Source: Candidatus Fermentibacterota bacterium (lineage in GTDB: Bacteria; JAFGKV01). From it: a stretch of DNA of 64,000 nt. Below the pieces are notes generated by a model. It was not told the origin of the DNA. It saw only the letters and a program-made list of their open reading frames with translations, and did no database searches. This document shows positions 53,249 through 60,851 of this stretch, piece by piece. The stretch covers positions 1 through 64,000 of the forward strand of contig JAFGKV010000134.1 of the NCBI GenBank assembly GCA_016928395.1, written 5' to 3'. How positions within the stretch are numbered: the stretch's first letter is position 1; each line of letters starts with the position of its first letter. A program made the translations under genes and the position numbers.

Positions 53249-53978
53249 CGGACACGGACAGACCGCAGTGGTCACCGGCGCCGCGCGGGGGATCGGGAGG
53301 AGCATAGCCGTTGCACTGGCGGGAACCGGCATGACTGTGGTGGGTGTCGACATGGCCTCCATGGAAGACACTCAGGAGGCGGCCGAAGCCACCGGCAGCT
53401 CCTTCCACTCCCGGATCATGAATGTGACCGACCCGGCCCAAGTTCAGGATCTGTCATTGTGGTGCACCCAGACTTTGGGCGGTGCGTCGGTACTGGTGAA
53501 TAATGCGGGGATCACCCGCGACAATCTGCTCATCCGTATGAAGCAGGAGGAATGGGACGCCGTCCTCTCGGTCAACCTGAAGGCTGCATTTCTTCTGACC
53601 CAGGCATTCGCCCGGTCGATGATGAAGGCGCGATTCGGCCGAATCGTAAACATCGCCTCAATCATCGGACTGATTGGCAATGCAGGCCAGGCAAACTATG
53701 CGGCTGCCAAGGCCGGTTTGATTGCATTGACCAAGAGCGCTGCCAAGGAACTAGCGCCGCGGAATGTAACCGTGAATGCCGTGGCCCCGGGGTTCATCGA
53801 GACCGCCATGACCGCCGCTCTTTCGCAGGAGATTCGGGAGAAATACCTGCGTAGCATTCCTTTGGGGCGGTTCGGGACCCCCGAGGACATCGCGAATGTG
53901 GTGCTCTTTCTGTGCTCGCCCAATGCCGCCTATGTGACCGGACACGTCATCACCGTTGACGGCGGCGTGGTGATGTGA
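53241..53978 (+). CDS. fabG: 3-oxoacyl-ACP reductase
   Basis: A 245-aa short-chain dehydrogenase. The NADP(H)-binding turn is VTGAARGIGRS (11-21) and NNAG is at 87-90. The catalytic residues are Ser140, Tyr153 and Lys157 (INIAS-like VNIAS, NYAAAKAGL). VNAVAPGFIETAM and GHVITVDGG close the fold. It reduces 3-ketoacyl-ACP in fatty-acid elongation. Start overlaps fabD by 8 bases. Confidence 0.95.
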   Translation: MLDGHGQTAVVTGAARGIGRSIAVALAGTGMTVVGVDMASMEDTQEAAEATGSSFHSRIMNVTDPAQVQDLSLWCTQTLGGASVLVNNAGITRDNLLIRMKQEEWDAVLSVNLKAAFLLTQAFARSMMKARFGRIVNIASIIGLIGNAGQANYAAAKAGLIALTKSAAKELAPRNVTVNAVAPGFIETAMTAALSQEIREKYLRSIPLGRFGTPEDIANVVLFLCSPNAAYVTGHVITVDGGVVM

Positions 53979-54060
53979 GAGTTTGGTTCCCTGATCTAGA
54001 CGGTGGCTCTCCATCGAGCCGTGTCTCACACCCTCACCTCACGAAGGAGGTGACCTTTAT

Positions 54061-54312
54061 ATGTCAGCGTCTATCGAAAAAAGAGTGATCGAGATCATCA
54101 TGGAGCAACTCGGCGTCGAAGAGGAGGAAGTCAAGCGCGAGGCATCGTTTATCGAGGACCTCGGGGCAGACTCCTTGGATACAGTCGAGCTGGTCATGGC
54201 GCTGGAAGAAGCATTTGACATGGAGATAGCCGACGAAGAGGCGGAGAAGATCGACACCGTCGGCAAGGCAATTGACTATATCAAGGCCAATTTCAGCGAG
54301 GAATCCGCCTAG
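54061..54312 (+). CDS. acpP: Acyl carrier protein
   Basis: An 83-aa acidic helical protein. The phosphopantetheine attachment Ser38 is in [17 protein letters not shown], the invariant DSL motif. AAGGAGGTGACC just upstream is a near-perfect ribosome site, fitting the very high expression expected of ACP. It is separated from fabG by 82 bases and from fabF by 198 bases, the largest gap in the whole gene run, so it may have its own transcript ends. Confidence 0.97.
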   Translation: MSASIEKRVIEIIMEQLGVEEEEVKREASFIEDLGADSLDTVELVMALEEAFDMEIADEEAEKIDTVGKAIDYIKANFSEESA

Positions 54313-54361
54313 CGGATCACACCGACCGAAGCCGGAGCCCGGCCATGCCTTCCGGCTCAGC

Positions 54362-54381
54362 CACGCCGGACTCCCGGCGTG
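54362..54381. repeat. Perfect 8-bp stem-loop downstream of acpP
   Basis: CACGCCGG (54362-54369) pairs with CCGGCGTG (54374-54381) around the tetraloop ACTC. It lies 50 bases after the acpP stop and may act as an mRNA 3' stabiliser or partial terminator. No T-tract follows. Confidence 0.5.
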
Positions 54382-54387
54382 CGTAGT

Positions 54388-54438
54388 CGTACATCGCCAG
54401 AGGCGAGGCGTTCATGTGCCCGCCCCTGGCGATGTATG
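54388..54438. repeat. Long imperfect inverted repeat between acpP and fabF
   Basis: TACATCGCCAG (54390-54400) is perfectly complementary to CTGGCGATGTA (54426-54436). After one mismatch the stem continues GGCG/CGCC (54402-54405, 54421-54424) around a 15-base loop, and one G-T and one C-G pair extend its outer end. In RNA it would form a stem of about 17 pairs. Together with the previous hairpin it could set the acpP to fabF expression ratio. Confidence 0.55.
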
Positions 54439-54510
54439 TGACGCGCGCGAAATCCATGACACACGAAGGCCGGCGACGGGCTGGCGTGCGCCAGGGCGCA
54501 AGGAGCGGTG

Positions 54511-55749
54511 ATGCCTCACAGAGTCGTCGTCACTGGGATGGGTGCCCTCACCCCCCTTGGGCTCTCCGTTCAGGAGTTGTGGGACGGAATTCGCCTGGGG
54601 AACAACGGCATTACAAGGCTTTCGAGGTTCGATCCATCAGCATTTGACTCACAGATAGCCGGTGAACTGAAGGGATTTGACCCCGAACCGATCCTCACCA
54701 AGAAGGAGGCCCGTCGCATGGACCTCTTTCTTCAGTATGCCGTGGTTGCTGCGGAAGAGGCTGTTCGTGGCGCCAGGATAGCCGAGACCGGGTTCGTTTC
54801 CCCGCGGGCCGGTGTGATCTTCGGTTCAGGCATCGGGGGCATTCAGACGCTCACATCCCAGCATGACGTGCTGCTGAAGGATGGCCCCGGAAGGGTAAGC
54901 CCATTCTTCGTGCCCATGATGATCGCGGACATGGCGCCTGGCCTCATCTCGATGCGCCACGGCCTCAGAGGCGTGAACTTCGCGACAGTATCTGCCTGCG
55001 CATCGGCGGCCCACGCCGTGGGCGAGGCATTCCGGGCAGTGCAGCACGGGCACGCAGATCTCATGATCGCCGGCGGGAGCGAAGCCTCTATCTGCCCCTT
55101 GAGCTATGCCGGGTTCTGCTCCATGAAGGCCCTCGCTCGCCGGAATCATGACCCGCAAGGAGCGTCGAGGCCCTTTGACAGAGATCGCGACGGTTTCGTC
55201 ATGGCGGAAGGCGCCGGCGCGCTGGTGCTGGAACGTCTGGAGCATGCCCTTGCCCGTGGGGTTGAGCCTCTAGCTGAGATCGCCGGCTACGGCGCTTCGG
55301 CCGATGCGTATCATATGACCGCGCCCGATCCCGAAGGTGTGGGTGCGACCCAGGCCATGGCGGAAGCTCTTCACGATGCCGGGATCTCTCCCGATGCGGT
55401 AGACTATATCAATGCTCACGGTACAAGCACCAAGCTCAACGACGTTACCGAGACACTGGCCATTCACCGTGTGTTCGGCCCACACGCGACCTCTCTCATG
55501 GTGAGCAGCACCAAGTCCATGCTCGGCCACACCTTGGGAGCCTCCGGGGCCATCGAGCTCATCGCCACCATTCTCCAAATCCGCCACGGCTGGGTTCATC
55601 CGACGGCCAATCTTGAAAACCCCGATCCCCAGTGTGACCTTGACTATGTGCCGTTAGTGGGGAGGACGGCCGATATCTCCGTGGCCCTCTCCAATAGCTT
55701 CGGATTTGGAGGTCACAATGCCAGCATCGTCGTTCGGAGGGCGCCTTAG
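54511..55749 (+). CDS. fabF: 3-oxoacyl-ACP synthase II
   Basis: A 412-aa condensing enzyme. The triad is Cys163 (VSACASAAHA), His303 (NAHGTSTKLND) and His340 (TKSMLGHTLGASG), typical of FabF/KAS II. VVVTGMGALTPLG and FGSGIGG near the start, and SNSFGFGGHNAS at the end, are further marks. AGGAG is 5 bases before ATG 54511. It elongates acyl-ACP with malonyl-ACP. With FabH absent here, FabF would need a separate initiator elsewhere in the genome. Confidence 0.96.
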   Translation: MPHRVVVTGMGALTPLGLSVQELWDGIRLGNNGITRLSRFDPSAFDSQIAGELKGFDPEPILTKKEARRMDLFLQYAVVAAEEAVRGARIAETGFVSPRAGVIFGSGIGGIQTLTSQHDVLLKDGPGRVSPFFVPMMIADMAPGLISMRHGLRGVNFATVSACASAAHAVGEAFRAVQHGHADLMIAGGSEASICPLSYAGFCSMKALARRNHDPQGASRPFDRDRDGFVMAEGAGALVLERLEHALARGVEPLAEIAGYGASADAYHMTAPDPEGVGATQAMAEALHDAGISPDAVDYINAHGTSTKLNDVTETLAIHRVFGPHATSLMVSSTKSMLGHTLGASGAIELIATILQIRHGWVHPTANLENPDPQCDLDYVPLVGRTADISVALSNSFGFGGHNASIVVRRAP

Positions 55750-55755
55750 GCGCAC

Positions 55756-56553
55756 ATGCAGGCGGGGAATCCGACCGGGGGTGCTGACGCCAGTAGCAGT
55801 GATGCGAGCCGTCTGACCCCACGGGAAAGGACTGCGGTACAGCACGCCGAAGAGTGCATCGGGTATCGATTCTCCTCGGCACCGCTGTTGCGTCGGGCGT
55901 TGACCCATCGCTCCTACGCCCACGAGCATAGCGTCGGTGACCATAACGAGCGTCTGGAACTCCTGGGCGATGCTGTCATCGGGCTAGTGGTGACCGAGGA
56001 TATCTTCAACCGTTTCGCAGGCATGGGAGAGGGTGAACTCACCCAACTGAAGTCGTTTCTCGTGAGCCGTCGGCTCCAGGCCCGTGCCGCAAAAGGCATC
56101 GGCCTAGACGAGTGTATGCTGGTGGGATCGTCGGAGGAAAGGTCAGGCATCAGGGCCCGCTTGTCCACATTGGCCAATCTCTTTGAAGCGGCGGTCGGAG
56201 CGCTCTATCTCGATGGCGGCCTTGACGCAGCCGCCGCGTTCCTGCAAAGGGTCATCCTGTCCCAAGCCCAGGCCCGAGCGCCGTCGTCCTTCGACCTGAA
56301 GGATCCCAAGACGAGCTTGCAGGAACTGGTTCAAGGCCGCGAGCCCATCCAGCCCGAATACCGGTTGATCGCCGTTTCCGGGCCGGATCATCTCCCCACG
56401 TTCACCGTCGAAGTGAGGATAGGCAAAGAAACACTGGCCCAAGGCAGTGGAGGTTCCAAGAAAGACGCAGAACGGGAAGCCGCCCGAAATGCTCTCACTC
56501 GGTTATCCGCGAACCTGCCGGCCCGGGCGGGGGACGGCGAACCCGATCGATGA
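55756..56553 (+). CDS. rnc: Ribonuclease III
   Basis: A 265-aa protein with an endonuclease domain (about 25-175) and a double-stranded RNA-binding domain (about 185-255: DPKTSLQELVQGREPIQPEYRL...GSGGSKKDAEREAARNALTRL). The signature is NERLELLGDAVIGLV. The second metal-site strand reads ANLFEAAVGALYLDGG, with Asn at the place of E. coli Asp114 and Glu144 for Glu117. Asn is seen there in several bacterial lineages. The N-terminal 20 residues are an extra low-complexity tail. It follows fabF by 6 bases, a common fabF-rnc order. Its 3' end overlaps the convergent minus-strand gene by 59 bases. Confidence 0.94.
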   Translation: MQAGNPTGGADASSSDASRLTPRERTAVQHAEECIGYRFSSAPLLRRALTHRSYAHEHSVGDHNERLELLGDAVIGLVVTEDIFNRFAGMGEGELTQLKSFLVSRRLQARAAKGIGLDECMLVGSSEERSGIRARLSTLANLFEAAVGALYLDGGLDAAAAFLQRVILSQAQARAPSSFDLKDPKTSLQELVQGREPIQPEYRLIAVSGPDHLPTFTVEVRIGKETLAQGSGGSKKDAEREAARNALTRLSANLPARAGDGEPDR

Positions 56554-57025
56554 GTTCCCGTACCTCACGGTGAAACTCCTGCAGGGCGACGACCAGACGC
56601 GCCCGTTGGTACACCGAAAGCAACGCGGAGAGCTGATGATCCAGCTCCTCCTGAGCGCTGCAACGCTGGCGGGCAGTTGCAGTCAGCGCTGTCAGTATCT
56701 CCTCTAGTCGTGCCTCGTTGCGACCGTCAGTGCGGAGCGTCACGCGAAGCTGCTCGGTCAGCCGTTCCCGCTGATGCTCCAACTCCCGCTCCCGCCGATC
56801 GGCCGAACTCAGCAGTGGCAGCAAGCGCGTGGCAACATCCTCCGAGGGATCCAAAGCCTCCAGGATCCGCCACTTCCTCAGCATTTCCACCCGCTCTTCG
56901 ACCTTCCGGATTAGCGCGTCATCTGGAGGAGGAGCTGGTCGGGGTCCTTCCATGGCACCGGAATGCCCCAGCAGTAACAGACTCAGGTGCAGCAGAACAC
57001 ATCGCTCCCACGGTATCACGTGCAT
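56495..57025 (-). CDS. Exported helical protein, Spy/heavy-metal-sensor-like
   Basis: A 176-aa protein with a signal segment (ERCVLLHLSLLLLGHSGA) and then about 140 residues of amphipathic helices: EERVEMLRKWRILEALDPSEDVATRLLPLLSSADRRERELEHQRERL...LVVALQEFHREVRELIDRVR. The shape and spacing ('r.....Lr.a...l..l..sE.qa.kl.pl......r.....') resemble the periplasmic heavy-metal-resistance/LTXXQ (CpxP, Spy, CnrX) group. Its place as third gene after an ECF sigma factor and its anti-sigma factor suits a periplasmic sensor. AAGGAGG upstream fixes the start at 57025. Its last 59 bases lie over the end of rnc on the opposite strand. Confidence 0.65.
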   Translation of the reverse strand: MHVIPWERCVLLHLSLLLLGHSGAMEGPRPAPPPDDALIRKVEERVEMLRKWRILEALDPSEDVATRLLPLLSSADRRERELEHQRERLTEQLRVTLRTDGRNEARLEEILTALTATARQRCSAQEELDHQLSALLSVYQRARLVVALQEFHREVRELIDRVRRPPPGPAGSRITE

Positions 57026-57035
57026 CAACACCTCC

Positions 57036-57566
57036 TTACCCACGACCGTGTTGATCGAGGAGGCCCAAGAGACTCTCCAGTTCATCGCCCGTCAACTCCG
57101 CAAAACGGGACATTGGGGCACTGTGACGCTCGATGAAATGCCCAACGATCTTCAACTCATCCAACGATCCCGCCAGACCCTGGACAAGCGCGTCATACTC
57201 CTCACTACTCAGGTCCTCCTGCCCCACGACCCGCCGGTCCTCAGGCCGATAGCCCGTGTCTCTTGAACGCGGCATGACAACCAATACGGCGGCGGCGGCC
57301 AAAGGAAGCAACGCCCAGCGGAGACGAGAGCGCCGACGAAATCTCATCATGGATGCGATCCGTGCATCGACGACCATCGCATTGTGTTCCAGGAGTTCCT
57401 TCGACAACGGGGGTTCCTGAACTGACCGAAGCGCCGTCAGGAGGGAGACAGTGCGCTCCACCTCGTGAGAGCAGAGGCGACATAGTCCCATGTGGCGCGC
57501 TTCGGCAGGGGTAACCGGTTCACCCTCCGCAATGGCCACCACGCGGTCAGGGGAGATGTGCTTCAT
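57036..57566 (-). CDS. Zinc-type membrane anti-sigma factor
   Basis: A 176-aa protein. The cytoplasmic N-terminal part has the zinc anti-sigma motif H25-x3-C29-x2-C32 (RHMGLCRLC), followed by helical segments and an Arg-rich stop (MRFRRRSRLR). A single membrane helix (WALLPLAAAAVLVVM, about 82-96) leads to a C-terminal periplasmic part of about 80 residues with ...VGQEDLSSEEYDALVQGLAGSLDELKIVGHFIE. It would hold the upstream sigma factor inactive at the membrane. The gene overlaps the sigma gene by 20 bases. GGAGGAGG lies just before the tandem ATGs at 57569/57566. Confidence 0.82.
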   Translation of the reverse strand: MKHISPDRVVAIAEGEPVTPAEARHMGLCRLCSHEVERTVSLLTALRSVQEPPLSKELLEHNAMVVDARIASMMRFRRRSRLRWALLPLAAAAVLVVMPRSRDTGYRPEDRRVVGQEDLSSEEYDALVQGLAGSLDELKIVGHFIERHSAPMSRFAELTGDELESLLGLLDQHGRG

Positions 57567-58101
57567 CATCCTCCTCCATGAGCGGAACGAGGTCGGCAAG
57601 CGCTTTTCTCAAATTGGCTACCGCTCCGTGAAAGGCCGCTTTGGATGTGCCGACCGCACACCCAAGCAGCGAGGCAATCTCCTCATGGGTCTTCCCGTCA
57701 CGCACCCGCAGCAACACCGTGAGACGTTGCCGGGGAGGAAGGCCGGCAATGGCCCTATCAAGACGTTCCATGACGGTTCGTTCGCGACTCTCCGAAGAGA
57801 GAGGTGCCGGTGCCGCCACCCGGGCCACGTCAACATCGGCTTGGGGCCGTTGGGCTCTGAGATGGTTGAGGGCCAGATTGATCGCGATTCTGCAGACCCA
57901 TGTGCCGAAGGACGACGTTCCCTGGAAGGAGTCAAGGCGCTCATACGCCCGTACAAAGGCATCCTGTGTCAAGTCCATAGCATCATCCTCGTGTCGAACG
58001 AGGCGAAACACGGTTCGCAGCACCATGGGCTGGCATTCCCTGACCAGGACGCCGAAGGCTGCACGATCGCCGCATTTCGCCTTGGCAACCAGGCCATCCA
58101 C
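57547..58101 (-). CDS. ECF-type RNA polymerase sigma factor
   Basis: A 184-aa sigma-70 family protein of the ECF group. Region 2 reads VLRTVFRLVRHEDDAMDLTQDAFVRAYERLDSFQGTSSFGTWVCRIAINLALNHLR ('..ra.......D.eD..Q..f....ra...f.....f..Wl..Ia.N...d..R'), and region 4 reads RAIAGLPPRQRLTVLLRVRDGKTHEEIASLLGCAVGTSKAAFHGAVANLRKAL, with a clear helix-turn-helix. Region 3 is absent, as expected. Start is GTG 58101 with GGGAGG upstream. It should be released from the anti-sigma factor encoded next and transcribe envelope-stress genes. The autoregulated promoter could not be identified by eye. Confidence 0.93.
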   Translation of the reverse strand: MDGLVAKAKCGDRAAFGVLVRECQPMVLRTVFRLVRHEDDAMDLTQDAFVRAYERLDSFQGTSSFGTWVCRIAINLALNHLRAQRPQADVDVARVAAPAPLSSESRERTVMERLDRAIAGLPPRQRLTVLLRVRDGKTHEEIASLLGCAVGTSKAAFHGAVANLRKALADLVPLMEEDDEAHLP

Positions 58102-58387
58102 CCTTCATACCTCCCTAAGATTGGACACGCCACACACCGTTTGGTTGAGCAGGACGCGACGGGGCATGGGAGGAAAGTGTAATGCCCATCGACACGGGCA
58201 GAAGTGTACTATGAAAGCTCTCCACCATCGAGGGAGCGCACCCGGCATCGGGAAACCCGTGTAGAATGGGTCCTTGACGACGAGGGGATGCGACGTAACA
58301 TGACACACTCTGCATGCGTGCCGAACACGCTCCAGCATTCGGCATTGTTCATCAATCGGCCGGGACGTCCCCGCCATACAGCACCTC

Positions 58388-59239
58388 ATGGTGCGGACCC
58401 GTGCCATGGCGGTAGGTGTGCCCATGGGTGCAAAGCAGATTCCGTGGACGGTACTGAGCACAGGCGATCTCCGCGCCATCGCGGCGACGGCGAGTATTGC
58501 CGGTCGCTCTAGAATGAGGCGTTCCGAACTTCTCCATGCGATCCACGCCAGCGTGCGCAGGAATCCAGGCCTGCGGGAACACGCGCACCGCAAGATCAGC
58601 GAGCGCCGTGCTACGGGCAAGGGTGACGCCCCCTCCTCTAATTCCAGGGCTCCCTCATCGGGATCATCCCTGGCGACTCCGGGCGAATTCCTGGGAGTAC
58701 CCTCGCCGGAACCTGCTCCCCCTTGCTATCACGACCGCGGCCTGCCAATCCCCAAGACCTACGGCGATGATCGGCTACGGGTCATGATCCGCGACCCGTG
58801 TAGTGCCTACACATACTGGGAGCTTGCCGGTGATCGCATGGACCGCCTGCGTCTGGCGTACGGCGATGACCTCCTCATCTCGGCACCGTGGTGTCTTCGC
58901 GTTCACTCCGTGCTGTCCCGCTCCGTTGTGGACATTGAGGTTGAGGTACAGGCATACCGTGCCTATGTGCGGCTTCAGCCCGGCGAGGTCTACCGTATTG
59001 CTCTGGGGTTCTTTGATGCGGAGCAAAGGTTCGTGGATGTGGTATGGGCAGGGCTCGTTCGTACACCCATTGCGGGCCCTTCTCCAGTAACAGATGATCG
59101 GTGGCACCTGGAACCCGGCCATGTTGTGGACCTCACAAAGCCCTTGGATCATGCACGGATGGATGCAATCAGTCCTTCATCCATATGGGACAAACGGTTT
59201 GGCTCCCGGGGCCCTGACGATGCCGGGGAGATGGAATGA
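58388..59239 (+). CDS. DUF4912 domain protein paired with glycogen branching enzyme
   Basis: A 283-aa protein. The N-terminal 60 residues (DLRAIAATASIAGRSRMRRSELLHAIHASVRR) look like a small SAP/Rho-N-type helical domain. A Ser/Pro-rich linker follows. The C-terminal half has DRLRVMIRDPCSAYTYWELAGDRMDRLR, LRVHSVL, VDIEVEVQAYRAYVRLQPGEVYRIALGFFD and FVDVVWAGLVRTP. This is the DUF4912 pattern ('l.vm.rdp...f.YWe...', 'vR..d', 'f.dv....nwy..l.....y.aelG.'). DUF4912 is a carbohydrate-binding-like domain that often stands next to a GH57 branching enzyme, as here. The start (58388, 58406 or 58424) is uncertain. Its end overlaps the enzyme by 4 bases. Confidence 0.78.
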   Translation: MVRTRAMAVGVPMGAKQIPWTVLSTGDLRAIAATASIAGRSRMRRSELLHAIHASVRRNPGLREHAHRKISERRATGKGDAPSSNSRAPSSGSSLATPGEFLGVPSPEPAPPCYHDRGLPIPKTYGDDRLRVMIRDPCSAYTYWELAGDRMDRLRLAYGDDLLISAPWCLRVHSVLSRSVVDIEVEVQAYRAYVRLQPGEVYRIALGFFDAEQRFVDVVWAGLVRTPIAGPSPVTDDRWHLEPGHVVDLTKPLDHARMDAISPSSIWDKRFGSRGPDDAGEME

Positions 59240-60816
59240 CATCGCCACGAGGCTATCTGCTGCTCGTACTCCATGCGCATCTTCCCTTTGTGCGCCACCC
59301 CGAGCACGAGGAGTTTCTAGAGGAGAACTGGCTGTTCGAGGCCTTGGACGAAACCTACTATCCTCTTCTGGACATGCTCGACCGTTTGGCGAATGACCGG
59401 ATACCCTTCGTAGTCACCATGTCCATGACACCGCCTCTGTGCGAGATGCTAATCGATCCGCTCTTGCGCCAGAGGTATCGCCGCCGTCTGGACCGGATGG
59501 ACGGGTTGCTGGCCCTGGAATCGGCAAGGACCGAGGGCTCCGATCTGGAGCCCGTGGTTGCCATGTATGCGGCGCGGTACGCCGCCATACGGACCATCGC
59601 CGACCGCTGGGAGTCACCGGTGGCGGGATTCCGTCATTTCCAGGACCAGGGGCTTCTGGAGATTGTCACGTGCCCGGGGACCCACCCTGTCCTGCCGTTC
59701 TGCGCCACCGATGCCGGACGGCGCGCACACGTACGGGTGGCGGTCCAGAACTACCTGAAACACTTCGGCCGTCGGCCCACCGGGGTATGGCTGCCCGAGT
59801 GCGCCTATGCACCAGGTACCGAGGATATCCTGGCCGAAGTTGGCCTGGACTACTTCTTCCTAGATACCCATGGGGTGCTCTATGCCGCCCCGCGTCCCCG
59901 GCGGGGTGTGTATGCGCCGGTCTACTGCCCCAACGGGATCGCCGCATTCGCCCGGGACGCGGAAACAAGTCATCAGGTGTGGTCAGCGGAATCCGGCTAC
60001 CCGGGCGATCCTGACTACAGGGAGTTCTACCGCGATGTGGGGTTCGATGCCGAGTACGACTATGTTCGACCGTTCCTGATGAGGGATGGCGTACGGAGAA
60101 ACATCGGCTTGAAGTATCACCGGGTAACGGGCCGGGTCCCTCTGCATCGAAAGTCAGCATACGATCCGCAGGCTGCCCGGGTCAAGGCGGCGTTGCATGC
60201 ACGCGATTTCGTGAGCAAACGCCAGGCTCAGGCCCGACGTCTGGAGGAAGCCGTCGGACGACCGCCTCTGATCGTGGCCCCATACGATGCGGAGCTGTTT
60301 GGTCACTGGTGGTTCGAAGGGCCACTCTTCATTGAGGCTCTGATGCGCGCCCTGGCCCGGGAACCCGGCGAAGTGAGGACGATCACCGCGCCAGACTACT
60401 TGGCACAGTTTCCAAAGAATCAGGAAGTGACGCCGCTGCGGTCTTCCTGGGGTGCGGGCGGGTACTTCGACGTGTGGCTCAATGATCGCAATGACTGGAT
60501 CTACCGGCATCTCCACAAGGCAGAAGAACGAATGATCGAACTAGCCCACCTCTTACCCGCGGCGTCTGGTCTGCCGTTGCGGGCCTTGAACCAAGCGGCC
60601 CGGGAGTTGATGCTGGCCCAATCCTCCGACTGGGCCTTCATTATGAATGCAGGAACCATGGTGGAATATGCAGAGAAGCGGACCCGCGACCACCTGCACA
60701 ACTTCAACGGCATCTATCTCCAGCTCAAAGAAGATAGGTTGGAGCCGGCCTGGATCCGGGAGCTGGAAGCCCGGAACTCCATCTTCCAGGAGATGGACTA
60801 CCGGGTCTTCTCGTAG
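59236..60816 (+). CDS. GH57 1,4-alpha-glucan branching enzyme
   Basis: A 526-aa glycoside hydrolase family 57 enzyme (DUF1957 C-terminal domain). It moves an alpha-1,4 glucan segment to an alpha-1,6 branch. HAHLPFVRHPEHEEFLEENWLFEALDETYYPLL is the family's N-terminus. The nucleophile is Glu188 in WLPECAY and the acid/base is Asp351 in APYDAELFGHWWFEG, matching Glu184/Asp353 of the Thermus enzyme. The C-terminal helical domain (DWIYRHLHKAEERMIEL...QSSDWAFIMNAGTMVEYAEKRTRDHLHNF) is typical. It pairs with DUF4912 by a 4-base overlap. No glgA/glgC here. Confidence 0.94.
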   Translation: MTSPRGYLLLVLHAHLPFVRHPEHEEFLEENWLFEALDETYYPLLDMLDRLANDRIPFVVTMSMTPPLCEMLIDPLLRQRYRRRLDRMDGLLALESARTEGSDLEPVVAMYAARYAAIRTIADRWESPVAGFRHFQDQGLLEIVTCPGTHPVLPFCATDAGRRAHVRVAVQNYLKHFGRRPTGVWLPECAYAPGTEDILAEVGLDYFFLDTHGVLYAAPRPRRGVYAPVYCPNGIAAFARDAETSHQVWSAESGYPGDPDYREFYRDVGFDAEYDYVRPFLMRDGVRRNIGLKYHRVTGRVPLHRKSAYDPQAARVKAALHARDFVSKRQAQARRLEEAVGRPPLIVAPYDAELFGHWWFEGPLFIEALMRALAREPGEVRTITAPDYLAQFPKNQEVTPLRSSWGAGGYFDVWLNDRNDWIYRHLHKAEERMIELAHLLPAASGLPLRALNQAARELMLAQSSDWAFIMNAGTMVEYAEKRTRDHLHNFNGIYLQLKEDRLEPAWIRELEARNSIFQEMDYRVFS

Positions 60817-60851
60817 ACCCCCGGGCGGCCACACTATCCACGAGGTGCGAC

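Larger units (their letters stand above)
54317..54457 (-). pseudogene. Antisense 46-codon remnant resembling the end of a formylglycine-generating-enzyme-type domain
   Basis: On the minus strand between acpP and fabF, an open frame starts ATG at 54457 and reads ARVTYIARGGHMNASPLAMY, then DYARRE, then EPEGMAGLRLRSV and a stop. The arrangement 'R...v.RGG....sp...m...aR........GlRlr' is like the C-terminus of FGE/SUMF1-type (DUF323) domains. These end with 'RGGSw......lR.a.R.......GFRlvr'. The frame stays open upstream for some codons (RRRPSC). It has no ribosome site and is far shorter than the domain (about 220 aa). The similarity is moderate and could be chance. Confidence 0.3.
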
